Shown piece by piece: positions 39,074 to 53,300 of a stretch of 64,000 nt of DNA (position 1 is the stretch's first letter; each line of letters begins with the position of its first letter). This stretch comes from Oasisia sp. SBJ-2009 (taxonomy: Eukaryota > Annelida > Polychaeta > Sabellida > Siboglinidae). Location: assembly GCA_964017155.1 (NCBI GenBank), contig OZ024863.1, positions 44,246,330-44,310,329 on the forward strand, written 5' to 3'. The translations under genes were made by a program, and so were the position numbers. The notes beneath the pieces were generated by a model. That model searched no databases. It had not been told where the DNA came from and was given only the letters and a program-made list of their open reading frames with translations.

Positions 39074-40840
39074 ATGTCTTCATTGTCATAATGTTGTCCA
39101 GTGTCTTAAGACATACACAAGTTAGATTCTATCATCCTAGAGATGCAATAATGTATTTATGAAAGACAAACTTTAAGACATACACACTGTACACCAGTGA
39201 GCTTCCAGAGATGCAGTAATGTATTTGTCAAAGACAAACAAAGACAAACCATGTGTTGCTAATAGTAACTGGTAAAATGTTCTGTATCAAGGGGTGGGGT
39301 GGCTGCATAGCCCCCAGCTGAATTCTATGAATCAGATCGAGTGTGGTGGCCCACACATACACATTACACATTCAGGAAGCCTAATACCTGCCATGAAGCC
39401 TTTCTTCTTTTATCTTTTATCTTTTATTATTTGTACTAATTGCGTACCTGGAACCTGGGTTACATAAAGCTAGCAAGAATCCTGCCCACCCTTCTGACTG
39501 AATTTCCAAATGTCTTTGCTCAGGCGGAACGTGGAAATCGCCAGTGACGGGGCGATGACAACCCTCAGTAAAATGGTTAATGTGTGGAATTTGCTTGAAT
39601 GATGCCAAGGTATTCTTTCTTGCTCGGTTATTTTTAACAGAGTGCTGAGCTAAAATAAGAAGTAGATGTCATCTGTGAAAACTAAAATTGAATTGGGTTT
39701 ATAGGGGTTTTAATATAAACTTTATGGGTGAATTGTTTAGAAAGTTTTACTGTTATTACAGTTGTGTTACTGTTGGGATTACAATATAAAATTGAGAAAC
39801 ATATTTGAAAAGTGTCTTTTACAACAACACAAGTAGTACATCACTACATGGTTGATAATGACTAAAAATACTGGTAGCTATATTTACAATCGACAGTCCT
39901 GCACTGCCGTGTCACGTATTGCACTGCATCATACTTCGATGTTTTGTTACACCCTAAGTGTACATATTTACATTTACGGTAAAGTTACATAAGGTGTTTA
40001 CTGCGAAGGTCAGGGTTAAGTTGCACAAGTGTTTATCGCAACGGGCCGTGGACTACATGGATGCAACTGGCACGAAAACACACTCATGCCTCTTAATACA
40101 AAATGTGAAGGAAACCATACAATGGAAAATAATCAGTGTACCGGGTAAGCCGGGGCATGACTGTGTGGAGAATCAGAAAACGTTCCGGATGTAAAATTGT
40201 AAATATTATACACACTTGATATGAGGACATCTTGGTGGAAGAATCTCGATGGTACCTCAATGGAAACCAGGGCCACTTAGTCACATAATCGGTGTTTCTT
40301 GGAATGGTCACATCAGACATCTTGACGCATCGACTCTTTACCACAGTCGACCCCAGTGTTGCTGCGAGTGAAGTAGAATTGTAGAAACTACTTGTAGGGT
40401 GACCGGACCTTTCGCTGTTGTTTCCTACGCTGGCTGGCTGGCAGACTGCTGGCTTGTATCAAAAGTCGAGATTAGGGCATAATTTATTGTGCTAATCTGC
40501 TTTTTAACATGACCCCAGTGATTTGGTGAGTCACACTGGCTGCGGGTTTGATAAGGCGTAAGACAGAGCTTTAGCAAGACACACCAATGACTGACTAGTC
40601 TGCTGCATACTGCTATATACAGGTTGCCAACACAGCCTGTTTCGGGTCATAAAACTGTTTGTCAACAACACCTTGCATGAGTCAGACATTTGCAGGGTTT
40701 ATGCAACAGCAATAAAGGTTTATTCCTGCAAGAGACTGGCTACACTGGAGCCATCAAGTCTTTAGTTAGTCTAGCCTTATCACCTTACTCTTTTATTTGG
40801 TAAACTCATCACTGCTTATGCTATAAATGTATTTTATGAC
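39074..40840. other. Intergenic, nothing recognised
   Basis: Short open frames at 39417, 39958 and 40093 have no recognisable product. Confidence 0.5.
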
Positions 40841-40844
40841 TGTG

Positions 40845-40930
40845 TGTGTTGGTGCGTGTGGTGTGCGTGTGCGTGTTTGTGTGCGTGTGTGTCAGTGTGT
40901 GTGCGTGTGCGTGTGCGTGCGCGTGCGCGT

Positions 40931-40991
<61 letters not shown>

Positions 40992-41160
40992 TGAGGTGTG
41001 GTGTGGTGTGGTGTGGTGTGGTGTGGTGTGGTGTGGTGTGGTGTGGTGTGGTGTGGTGTGGTGTGGTGTGGTGTGGTGTGGTGTGGTGTGTGTATGCAAG
41101 TGGGTGTATGCATGTTTGTGTATGCATGTTTGTGTACGCATGTTTGTGTATGTGTACATT
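40845..41160. repeat. Compound (GT)n / (GTGTG)n microsatellite
   Basis: GTGC-rich start, pure GT at 40930-40988, GTGTG pentamers at 40996-41091, then degenerate tgtatgcatgtt repeats. Confidence 0.97.
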
Positions 41161-42387
41161 TATTCATGCGTATATGTAAATGATTCCCCACACTTCACTA
41201 AAGACAACTGGTGGAAGAAATATGTGAATCAACAGCCTTAATACAATAACCGCTGAATGGTTGAATTCCTCACAGAAAAGTGTAGTTGGTGTTGGAATGA
41301 ACACACAGTAGCCAGATGCCCAGTGACTATTTGGGCCACTGCCCACAACCAATGTTTAGCTGGGTCGAAGTAGTCCACCCAGCCTGCTGACTGGTATAAA
41401 TATAAACCCTTACTAATTGCAGACTATCCATAGGTCAGTTCCACTACACTGGCACTTGACTGTGTTTACATACACAAGAAAATATTACTGGAAACATTGG
41501 CGAAAGAATATATTTTATTCTAGCAAACTATATGGTAAAATATATGCATTGAATAGAATGTTTCTGCGTTGGGACATACATAAATATCACCTTTGTGTGT
41601 ATTTATCAGATGTTATTGTCAGATTATTGCAGTAAATAACTTTACAATGCAGTTAATTACTCTAACATGTATTCACTACAGGAGTCCTTCATTTTTAATT
41701 TGCAAATACTTCACTCTAATATTTTTACCAATTTATCTGAAAATATTTGTATAAAAATGTCTTAGAGATTTCTAATATGGATATCGTAAGGATAAACTTG
41801 TTCAGATGTTCTGCTAAGACAACTTATTCTGTTATGATACACTGGAATTAGGAAGCACCTCAACAGAGCTCTTGGCTCTCTCATTATTTTCATGACATCC
41901 TATTTCCACGTAAATCATTCTGTTGGGTGAAATGTGAGTTGAACGACCAATATTCAGGTGAGTCTAAGTGTAATATCACAGCACACTGCAGCAATGTTGG
42001 GCCTGCTTCTTATCCATTCCTTGCCCTCTCAGCATCATTTGTGTAGTCCATGGAATCAGCTGAACAAACATAACTAGGTGTACATGTCTGCCACAGTCTG
42101 GGGGAGCTTGTCATATTCCCGTCTGCCGACTCTGTAAGACTTCTTACATCCAGGTTTGTATCTCCACATGGTGCACTGAATGCCAGACAGGTCAACCACA
42201 GACAGAGCCAAACCTCTCAATTGCAGTCACCTCACAAATGTGGCCACCATAGAAATGATTGACAACAGTCCACTGCCTAATTGTTAGGCTGACCTTAATA
42301 CTAACAGTGAGATTATTATGGCTCTTTACTTTAAAGTACTGAACGGACAAGCATTTGTAAAGTCTTATAACATGTAAATTAAATTAT

Positions 42388-42448
<61 letters not shown>

Positions 42449-43610
42449 GAAACTAGTGAAACTACTTTTAAACTTATGTGTTACTTAAATATACATTAGG
42501 ACCCTATGCAAACAACGGCTGATGTATCAACTATCTGAAAACCACTTTAGATTTGGTTTAAGCCAACTCATCTGCCTTCTATGATGTCTACAAGAATGAA
42601 TCAATCCAAGACAAGAAGTGTGAGCTGGACAGAGATACATAAATGTGTAATGAATGTCTTAACAAGCTCAGTGTATCACCAGTGTTAGTCTATAATATGT
42701 ACTAGTTTATTTCTTTATAGCCAGCCTTACAAAATATCCATTGCAAGTTTGACATTTCCAGCATACATATAATAATTATTATCCTGAACATCTATCTATC
42801 ATACTCGAAAAAAAGCTTAGCATTGAGGACGTAAATGGTATATGATACCTCAAAACATAAAGTGCATTATTTACTGGGAAAAGTCTAGTAATTGGGCCCT
42901 AAATAGCAGGCTTAGAGGAGTGAGTTGACTTGTACTAAAACTGAGTTCGTCTCTGACATCTGAGCTGCATAATAATTTGCCAGGCAACCAAATATTATGT
43001 TAACATGCATAAACCTGTGCATCTTACCACTCCTAACAGATGATTGGTCCATTAAGTTGTGGCATATATTACACCCGTAAATGCATTACACTGAAATCAA
43101 AGAGGATGGTTCTATTTGTGGGCGACCGAGCCACAGGCTAGCTCCCACACTACAGGGTTCAAAGTGTGACCCCATCCAGATTCTTGCCAAGTTACCTTTG
43201 ATCGCACTCACATATAAGTCTACCACAGCTGGTGGGACAGTGTGCTAGTATTTGTAGTAAATGTACAGGCTTCAACTGGAGTTAATGATTGAATTATGGG
43301 GCAATTCTGAGCAAAAATGAACGTTCTGGGCGAGTGACAAAGATCAGTGATAGAATGTCAGCTACAGCTGTTTGTGTTTGACATCACTTGCAGTCTCGCA
43401 GGAATGTCAGGCACACATTCTGTCACACTGTATAGCTTTTTTGTCATAAAGACGGTTGGTTAAGAGAAGTTTTGTCATGGACCAGTGCACATAAAATGGC
43501 TCTATGGTATGAAAAAAATCTGAAATTATTATTTTATTAAAGTAATTGTTCTGTTTTTCTGTTTGTCAGTCTATATCTGTATCTGTGTTTGCATTTGCAC
43601 TGTTGTTTTC
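41161..43610. other. Intergenic DNA
   Basis: No supported gene. The segment 42208-42330 resembles the possible pogo-like end at 19464. A tract near 43110-43250 (acagggttcaaagtgtgacc) is weakly SINE-like. Confidence 0.45.
42396..42446. repeat. (TA)n microsatellite
   Basis: About 25 TA units. Confidence 0.98.
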
Positions 43611-43611
43611 A

Positions 43612-43832
43612 CCCATCCATCCATCCATCCATCCATCCATCCATCCATCCATCCATCCATCCATCCATCCATCCATCCATCCATCCATCCATCCATCCAT
43701 CCATCCATCCATCCATCCATCCATCCATCCATCCATCCATCCATCCATCCACTCACCCCCCACCCACCCACCCACCCATCTATCCATCCACCCACCCACC
43801 CACTCACCCATCCATTTATCCATCCATCCATT
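43612..43832. repeat. (CATC)n microsatellite
   Basis: About 35 perfect CATC units, then a degenerate CACC/CATC part. Open frames here (HPSI, DGWM) are by-products of the repeat. Confidence 0.99.
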
Positions 43833-45373
43833 GTTTGCCACAGTTAGATTGCTGTTGTACAGATCAGCAATCTAACATCTGTGTAAAATTACAAAGTAAC
43901 CACCAAAAGGATTCACATTTGTATATTACAATTTAAATCAAATGAAAAAGCTTTGTTTTTAACTTATTACAATGTGACTGTATCACAATGACCTATCACA
44001 TCTGTATTGTGTCAATTGTTGACAGTGACACCTGCTGGATAATCTAGCACTACTTCCGCATCAGTGTGTGGTTGGTTATTAATAGTCCTAAATTAGCTAC
44101 AATTAAAGCTTTATGTGAACAAATATTTTTTACACATCTGTGTAGTGTGAAATCACCCATAAAACATTAAACATTACTAATACAATTACTCTGTCACATT
44201 TACTTAACTCTTAAACTTCATTTGTTGTTATTGTGTAATATAGTATATACTGTAATATATTAAACAACTGTTGATATAAGCACAATATCAGTTCAACCTG
44301 GACAGGCGATGGGTCTGCAAACTTCCATATCTTTTCAAAATACAATGCCAGGTACGCAAACGTCAAATGTTGTCACTGGGCATGAAGAGGTACACATAAC
44401 TCACAAATGGGTCTTGTCATCCCTCATCTGAAAGTATTTGTGCCATTATTTATATGAGTAATATGTCGCGACCATATTTACACATCCCATATAATTGTCA
44501 TGTACATTTATTAGATTCGGTTGTCACAAGTAATTGTCACTGAAGGCAGTTGTTCAATCCTGCTAACCACACATAAAACCGTCCGCATGCTTCCAGCTGT
44601 GCATCAACATCTGAATGGAATACGAGCCCTCAACAAAGTCGGTTTTTATTTTCTGATACAGCTGGCTTCAGTGAAAACACACCAATTACCTGAGCTCAAC
44701 ACAGTTAATGTAGCCTTCAACTAGTATTTACAGGTTTATCAATCAATACCTTCCCCTACCCCTGCCCTGGGTGTATTATTACACAGCAGCCAATGGGGAA
44801 CCCTCTATTTAGTGTATACATCAAGTTGGTGTTTATATCCAGCTCAGTCATCCCCCTAAGCAGGCAAGCCTCAACCCTGATAACACCCCTGGATAGGGGG
44901 TAGGGTTTCAGTAGCAAGGTGGGGGAGATGGTCATTATCTCCAGTGGTCAATTGGCTTATCTGATAGAGCTGACCCACACACCCAGAAGTGTGCACCAGG
45001 TTGGTAGTAACACCCATCCCACCTTGCCCTGTGTTATGATATACACCAGCCCAGATAGAACTGAGAAGCCAATCTCCTTGAAGTTTAAACAGATGCAAAT
45101 TAAAAGACAATCTGTCAGAGCTAACTTCAAGGGAACAAAAACGACTGGAAATGCAAGCGCAGGACCGGCGGTTCATTTTGTCATCTGTTTTGTTGAGGTG
45201 AAAGATGTTTCTTATTTATTCTGTCTGTCAGTGCATCTTTCATTGGCTCTTTAATCTGCCCTGAGTTGGGCTGTGAGGTAGGGGGAATGGATGAGTCGAA
45301 TGCAAGAAGAGTCACTAAAAGGGTCTGGCTTACTGCACCAGCACCCTGCTCTCTGCTGCATTACCCAGAATGC
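43833..45373. other. Intergenic DNA
   Basis: No gene recognised. 44940-45030 (ggcttatctgatagagctgac, then ccaggttggtagtaacaccc) is weakly tRNA/SINE-like. Confidence 0.4.
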
Positions 45374-45381
45374 CCTTCACA

Positions 45382-45691
45382 CAGGGCTTTATGCAGGACC
45401 AAATTATTGCCAGTCACACATGTTTTGGTGGACACATGGATGTTAACTGTTAAGCCAATTTCCAAACTTTAAATGTGTCTGATGACCTAAAATGGACTTG
45501 ACGACCTAAAATGGACTACACACACACACACAACTCATTTTTAGGCATAACTGACAATATCTATGGTTTCGGAAGACCTTTTTTGCTCCTTCATTTTTGT
45601 ACCCATCCACCTCCCATCCACCCATATTTCTACCCTTCCACAACGGTTTTTACCTGTCCAAATGACGGGTAAAAACCTACATAAAGCTATG
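45382..45691 (+). mobile_element. hAT-like MITE, copy A, with perfect 8-bp TSD
   Basis: 310 bp. The 5' end CAGGGCTTTATGCAG pairs with the 3' end, whose complement is CATAGCTTTATGTAG. The 8-bp flanks CCTTCACA at 45374-45381 and 45692-45699 are identical. An 8-bp target-site duplication and a CA start are hallmarks of hAT-superfamily elements. There is no transposase. The interior is shared with copies B and C (ccagtcacacatgttttggt, ctgacaatatctatggttt). Confidence 0.85.
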
Positions 45692-45699
45692 CCTTCACA

Positions 45700-47344
45700 T
45701 AAACAGAATCATTAATTTAATGGAAGAGGGTGTATTAGAATGCTAACTATGGGTCACTACAACTATACCTCCCCTAGGAGATGTGGTCCACTCATATCTT
45801 TCTACATGCCTTTGGTTCCATGGTCCATTCATCTATAATCTATCAACTGGAGATGCAGTTAAAAACCACAAGATGTAGTTATTTACTGTCTTCAGTGGGT
45901 ACTATGTTCCATTTATCTAGCACTCATTATCTAGGTTACTGGGTACATTTGTTGTTGTTCACATAACTGAGTGACAGTCAGTTATGTGAAAAGTTGTACA
46001 ATTTAGTAGAAAGAGATCACCTGAGGGAAGTCATTTAGTTTCCTCATTTCAGTGTTTTTCTTGACGTACATTATTTTTATTATATCATAACAGATAGTGT
46101 TCTAGTAACACAACTTTGATTATGTCAAGTTTCAAAATTTGCTGTCATTGTGGTAATTTGTTGAACCATCCATTTTGCTCTTCCAAAATGTGAAATAATG
46201 CGTTAAAATGACCTAAACAGCCAGTTTTGTGGGGCAGTTTGTCAGTGGATCCATAACCTGTTTGAATGACGACTGTTGAATGTTGACATGTCAACCATTT
46301 CTGTTGTAATTCAGTCATCAGAAAAGACACTGGTAGCCCAAATAACATGTACTTCTAGCCTCATGTTGTTTGTTGTTACAGTTACAGGCCAACAATGATT
46401 CTGTGTAGAGTTCACAGTAATCCGAATTGACTTGCCAAGTAAAAAACTGTCCTCGTAACAGAAAGTGAGAAACCCTACCCAAAGTAGGCAACTGTGCGTA
46501 GCGATCCAACCCAATTTCTCACACAGGCTGAAACAAAAGGCTACGAGAAAGCACGGCTGAAGGACAAAACCTGTACAAAAACGTTGTTGTTTGAATCAAA
46601 ACAGATGCAGCGTGAAATAGGGCCAATCGGAGAGACAGATGTCGGCTTGGCACAGGAAGTCACCAAACTCACCGCCACCTGCAAAATGACAGAGCATTGC
46701 AGAAGCAACAATCTCGATGTCGGAGCACGGGAAAATCATGCGAGGGTTCTTATGTCACAGGAACAGCTGCGGAGACGTGATGTGCGAACTGATGTCCCTC
46801 GCGCCCTGCAGTTGGCCTGCCTGTCACCCCAGTCAGTGAGTGTCATTCTAACGTGTGACGCTTTTGGGATGGGACAGTCAAGCGACCAGCAGGTCTCAGC
46901 TAACAGCAAGCAGGCTATCTGTTGTTTACAGTGACTGAGCACTGTTTTGGTGGCGCACCCCTTCATAATTATCTTATGGAGACTAGGAGTTGTTTACATA
47001 TGGAGCTGGGGGTCTGTTGTGTCTAGTAGGGCCGTTTATCATGTTGAGTCCCATATTCCCATCCTTTTTGCAATTCTATTTTTATCTAGCAAGTGGTAAC
47101 TGATGTTGATGACGGATGGACCTGGTCCCATAACAACCACGAAACAACACTTTGTGGGTGAAGCTGACGTGATACTAGCATAAATTAGTATTTTACTCAA
47201 CTAAAATGTAAACAAGAACCACAGCAAAAATCATGAGTTATATAATTATTTTTGAAATGAAGGACAAAAAAGTGGAACTGTTTATGACAGATACTGCCAA
47301 ACCTGACAACCTATAAAGAATCTGACAGGAAAATGTATTATGTA

Positions 47345-47355
<11 letters not shown>
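45700..47355. other. Intergenic DNA
   Basis: A 146-codon plus-strand frame starts at 46494 in a GC-richer stretch. It is not recognisable, has no splice-site context and is overlapped by minus-strand frames, so I do not call it a gene. A perfect hairpin (CACATAACTGA/TCAGTTATGTG) lies at 45960-45988. Confidence 0.45.

Positions 47356-47357
<2 letters not shown>

Positions 47358-47434
<77 letters not shown>
47358..47434. repeat. (TG)n(TA)n microsatellite
   Basis: Short TG run, then about 38 TA units. Confidence 0.98.
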
Positions 47435-47436
<2 letters not shown>

Positions 47437-49991
47437 TGCATTAGTCTTTGTGATATATTTTCATCATGACTGTGTTTACAATGTGAACTAATTAAAATGT
47501 AGACATAGTTCAGTAAACGCATGTTAAATTATACACAACTGGAGCCTGTGAGTTCAACCTTGATGAAGGCATCAAGTGGGTGCCAAACATTCCAACTGGG
47601 AAAATATGGATTGTGGAAAATAAAACTTTATATTTCCAAATCATGAACGTAACTGAATATGGAAAAGGTAGACACCAACACAAGAGACTAACCTTTATTC
47701 TTTACATCGAGCACAAAATAAAAGTTTATTCCCATGCCAAAATTATCCTCATCAGATGGTGAAACGATTGTACTTCCTGGCATGTAAAACAAAATCGAGG
47801 TAGTGTACCTGTTTGTGTATTTTTGAGTGTGAATAAGGATGATAAAAAGTATATCTTCATGATTTGGCCAAGTTCAATATCACAGGGTTCACCATCACAA
47901 ATAGGATCATACAAAAGGCACCATGAAAGACATGAAAAAACAGGACCACCAGAAGAAAAAACAGGCCGGACAACATCACACAATGGCCCGGACTCGATCT
48001 AACAATGTGTCTACACAGAGGAGAGATCAGCCTCTGTGTGGGTGGGGCACACCTCACATTGTCCAGGCCTAGGTATGAAGTGAAGTGACTAATTAAAGCA
48101 TGTGTGTTGTGTATGTAGATCCAGGTAAGTATCAGAGCTCTGCAAACAAACAAACAAACTCGAGGGTTTTCCTGACCATGTCAAGACAAATAGTTCTAAT
48201 TTGAAGAGGATTATCTTCAGGCATTTTACACGCTGTAGTCTCGTGGTGTGACGTAAACACAGTCTGCAAACACTAAACTGGAGGATCCATCTCTGAATGC
48301 ACTGCAGTGAGACGTCACTTCTAAGGTCACCCTTGCAAAAGGGCCAAAGTCACCTGAATAACAAGGTGATCATATTAATAGAAAGGTTACACTAAATATT
48401 TATGAAACCACATTTTCAGGTAAACACACATAAATTTGGATGACTAATGCTTACTTGCTACCATTATTATTCTTATGAACATTAATCTTTATTGAACAAC
48501 AAAGTTAAATGCTAATAATAACCAGGAATACTCATTTTAAAGTGTTGTAAGCAAAGAACAGTGAAGCTGACAATAAAACATTTAAAAAATACTTACTAAA
48601 TTGAATGTTAATTTAATAAAGTTTCATATTGTTTTATGTCCTATGTAAATGTTTTTCCAATTTCTATAACACACACATCTAGTTTCAGCTATATGTACTA
48701 TGAAAAATTCAGTTTACTTACAACACTGCTATCCACATGTGTGTCACGCTGATTCATCAAAGAAAAATAAGTACTATGGTGGAATTTAACCATGAACATA
48801 CATAGTTAATTGGCTGTGAAACCGCAACGAAACCGCAATTTGTGTCTGTGCATCAAGTCTGTGGTATCAACTAGCAGTAATAAGCGAGCTTTACCCTGCC
48901 TTTTTTCTCCCACAGTCTTCGCCACAACAATGGCAACCAAACCAGGTGGCCTGGAGTTAATGCAAGGTAGGTAGGCTGGAGGTACTGAGCATAAATAAGA
49001 ACCTGAACATAATGGATTACACAGAAAAAAATACAGTCCCATGTGAATAATGACCACAAGTAAAAGAAGCCATCAGTTCAGACTTCTCATGCACAAAATA
49101 ACAATTTCTAAATGGCGTGAGGATTCAAACAATACTATCGCCTGTGCTCGGTGCAAAGATCCTGGGTTCAGCCTCCAGACTTGGCTGGAGTTTTCTAAAT
49201 TTAAGCACTTGTACATAGTCTGGCCTTTCATCGGATTCTAAGGAAGACGAAAGTGTCAACTGTAGGCAATGTCTAAAGTTTTGTACATCGTATAAGCAAC
49301 TGGTGAGCATGGCACCATGTTCAAGTACAACTTCCAGTTCAACTTCAAGTGTCCTCAAGGTCAAGTACAACTACACCTGCTTATTAGTGCTATCAGTACA
49401 ATATGTTAATGGTTTAGATCTACTGCATGAGGCTAGATCTTCGCAATTCTTGTTGGATAAGTTAACTGGCTATCTTATTCTTCTTCCATCATGTCATTTC
49501 TGTCTGTACTTTGTTATGTCCTCCTGGTTACACCCTATCACCACCCTTAGCTATACATTATAGTCTTATTTCCAACACTTCCTTCACAGCTCACACCAGG
49601 CTTTCTAGGTTAACCACGAGGTTATGTTCATGAATCCATTCTCTGAGTCTGAATGTGCTCGGGCTCTTCCCATCTGTCTTATCTGTATGAACTATCATAA
49701 ATACATCTCATAGGTCCACTTACTTCCTTCTAAGTACATTCACTTCCTTGGAGCATTAGCTTCAGGTCCACTAATTTGCGAGTTATTTTATAACAATAGT
49801 TATTTAGAGATATTGACTTATGTGTTTTGTATGTGTTTTTACTTGAGGGCTTTTCTCACACCCGACCGAGACAACTGAATGGTGATCATGTCAGTGGTCG
49901 AGTGGGTGTAGCTCTGTAGAAAGGCATAAGCTAATAATAATAAATGCTACAGGAGAGATTAAAAATCTGCCTTCTATTGATATCTGTGTGA
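47435..49991. other. Intergenic, nothing recognised
   Basis: AT-rich with many short open frames, none coding-like. Confidence 0.5.
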
Positions 49992-49999
49992 CTCCCCAT

Positions 50000-50294
50000 C
50001 AGGGCTTTATGCAGGAACAAATTGTAGCCAGTCACACATGTTTTGGTGGACACATGGATGTTAACATATTAAGGCAGTTTACAAACTTTAAATGTGTCTG
50101 ATGACCTAAAGGGACTACAAACACACATGTGACACCATTTACACTTACTTTTGAGGCATAACTGACAATATCTATGGTTTTGGAACACCTTTTTCTCTCC
50201 TTCTTTTTTTACCCATCCACCCATATTTCTACCCATCCACAAAGGTTTTTACCCATCTAAATGACGGGTGGACGGGTCTCTGCATAAAGCTATG
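50000..50294 (+). mobile_element. hAT-like MITE, copy B, with perfect 8-bp TSD
   Basis: 295 bp. Ends are CAGGGCTTTATGCAG and CTGCATAAAGCTATG. The flanks CTCCCCAT at 49992-49999 and 50295-50302 are identical. It is collinear with copy A. The internal acccatccacccatatttct block is better preserved here. Confidence 0.88.
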
Positions 50295-50302
50295 CTCCCC
50301 AT

Positions 50303-53300
50303 CCTCTCACTTGAACCCACCTCACACATTCTCCTGACCCAGCAGTTTCGCCTCTGCCGACCTGTCAGTGCCAATGTGTCTAATGAATACAAACACGCAC
50401 CATGCAGGCACCGAAGCACAGAGAAGAAGGCACCCAGACTACACACCCAAAGTACAGCAACGATGGGCATCAGCTGGGGAAAGGTCACGGGGTTCAGGAG
50501 GCTCAAGGAAGGGCAGGTGATCGGAGGGGAACAGGGCGCGACCACTTGCTGTAAGCCAAAGAGCAAAGGGAGAGAGGTGATGGTTGGTGTGGAAATTGTT
50601 TGTCAATGTGCTATGCGCTCGGCTGACCTGGATGCAATAAGGAACACTACACTGAGTGTCTCAGGCTGGGCCATGACATGCCCCACTTGCCATGTACCTC
50701 CGTAATGAGATCTGACTGTTATCGCTTACGATCCGAAGGAACCAATTTTTAAATATATTCTTGTCTTCTCTCGGATGGCCGTACTTCTTAGGTGCTGTCA
50801 ATCAGTGTCAGCCTAGGCTGTATCAACCAATAAAACCAGATTTCAGAATGCTATACATCTGAGGCCACTTCTATTCCATCAAGTCATATCATCTTGCACA
50901 ATTTTGCACAGACAAAGTGTTCTGAGACTGCGTTAAGGTAACCAACCAACCCTTAGTTATTGATACATATTTAGCAACATGCAAATCTTCACGATTTGAT
51001 GATTGTCATATCCTGTTCAAATACAAACTAACAGAAAATTCTAAACAGATTATGTAAAACACCCAACTGATTGGTACCCCTGGGAACAACTGCAGAAAAT
51101 AGAGAAACATTATGAACAATTGATTTATGTTGCCATAATAAACCGTAAAATCAACAAGAATCATTAACAAGTGATACATCTTTCTGACTGGGCAGAGATT
51201 TATCCCTGAAAATTTGACGCCAACGACATAGACAGCCTAGAAAGAAAATGTTAACATACCCTGGCCTCCATGCAGAAAATAGTTAGATTTTGCTGTCGAT
51301 GGACGCAAACTACAAACTAGTATCACTGGAATTCACACAACACTCTGCATAACTACACCAGCAGATGTCATTTACTATCTCCAAGATTTGTTATCTGCGA
51401 AAGCACTCTACTGTCTGGAAATGTTAAACAATCTGGAATGTTGTTGGATTTAATGATTTGTTCCGCTTGTTTTTTGTCATTAGTTCGACATCTCACCTCA
51501 GACGCCCACATGTGAGAAGTACAACAAAAAGAACACTTGAGGTGGTTAACTGTCTGTGTTTGAATAAGCTAAGCCAACTAAATTCAGTAAGTCTACATAC
51601 GTATTGTAAATGCAGCTGGTTCAACATTTCATTTAGTCTATGGTAAAAAGAAAAAATATGCAGTTGATTTAACACTAAGTGTTGAAATCATCCAAAGAAT
51701 TCACTTTGATCGTTAGATTATGTAAGTTGTAAATAATTGTTTTTACAGTGTCGAGAATAAAGAAGCAGAGTTACTGTTTCTGTATTCTACACCTTTCACC
51801 CTTTTATATTTTTATTTCTTTATTTTTTATTTCAACTAACATGTCATTTTAATTATTTATTAATGAATAGTTTGCAAGTTAACATATATTTTATTTTTAT
51901 TATTAATTAAAACTTATCAAATATTGTATTGCTGCAGTAATTTATTAATAATTAACTACCATGTATATTATTATATATTTATTTATTCTGTCATCTCTGT
52001 TTAATTTCTTTTTCTTTTTCTTTTTCAAGTTTGTTTCCATACAACAGTGCATTAGATATACGTACTCATGTGTTTTACTTGTACTTTTATTATATTTATT
52101 TCTTATAATGTTTTAATTGTTGTCACCACTAATGAATAGAGTTTGTACTTTGGATTTTAGTGTATAAATAAAGTGTAATATTAATATTTATTACTTTTCT
52201 TCTTTTGCACAAATTAACAAAATATTGTATCACTTGTACTTGATTAATTTCTAAGAGAAATATACAAAGGTATAATATGCAAAAACAAACAACACAATTT
52301 TATTTTCTACTCATCGATATGGCTGCCTTCTCGAGTAACATAATTTCCAATAAAATTCAATTTTACTGCACTTATGCAGAGGGGTACATCCATATAATTT
52401 AATGTCAAATCAAGGCATAAATCAAAAGGTTTTAATTAACCTACACCTACCAAATCAAGTAGTCCTTGATTAAGGCAAAGTGAAGCTGAAGTATTCATTC
52501 TCACGCTTCCTACATAGTTCTCTTGGTCTACGTGTTGTATAAAATACACTATCCAATAACGCAAGTTGCAGGTCGTCTCACCCAGCCTACCAATCTACTT
52601 TTACGCCATTACCAATTAAGACACAGCGGTGGCTGGTAATTTCAAAGTGACAGCTATAGGTGTAACACCATAACAGTTGTTCAGCATATAACGACCGTTT
52701 AATATTCACTGACAATAACTCCATAAAAACTAATTAACTAAGCTACTGAGGGAAGTGTCTATTTCAGGCCTCGGTTGGGGGGTGTCATGTTTTTGTAGCC
52801 TGCCCTAGTGGAGAATTTGTCCGCCGCTGGCTATCTCTGTCAGTGTCACTCTGCCCCAATCCTGTGGCATTCACAATCCGGTTAACACAGCAAACAATGG
52901 CAGGGGCAAGCTAACATTTTTTTACCCCTGCGTCACTCCAGCGCTGTGTTTCAGATGCCACGGGAATGTGCAAGCTAATGTTTTCGCCCCCGAGTCATTC
53001 AGGCATTGTGTTTCAACCCCCACTGGAACCTGGACATTTTTGGACTACCAAGTAGGCTAATCTGGGACATACTTGAGACTGAGGGGTCAGCTCATGCCAT
53101 CAATCATTTTCAAAACACCCCAGTTCTGATTTAACCCCTTTCCCCAAACGAAACAGATAGCTGACATTACTGAAAGAAAACATTTGAACTGAAATTACAG
53201 TTGGTGAGCTCTGATCAATCTGCAATCTACAGTAAAGAGCAGAAAAGCGGTAGTCTCTGAGAATCAATGATCTTCCGAGTGGAGAAAGAAATCACAATTA

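Noticed and set aside
42010..42195. Possible small minus-strand exon
   Set aside because: Two frames look equally plausible, and neither has matching splice sites or homology that I recognise.
43546..43936. HPSI / DGWM repeat open frames
   Set aside because: By-products of the CATC microsatellite.
46494..46934. 146-codon plus-strand open frame
   Set aside because: The peptide shows no known motif, there is no splice context or neighbouring exon, and minus-strand frames overlap it.
50268..50705. 145-codon plus-strand open frame
   Set aside because: It starts inside a MITE and has no recognisable content.
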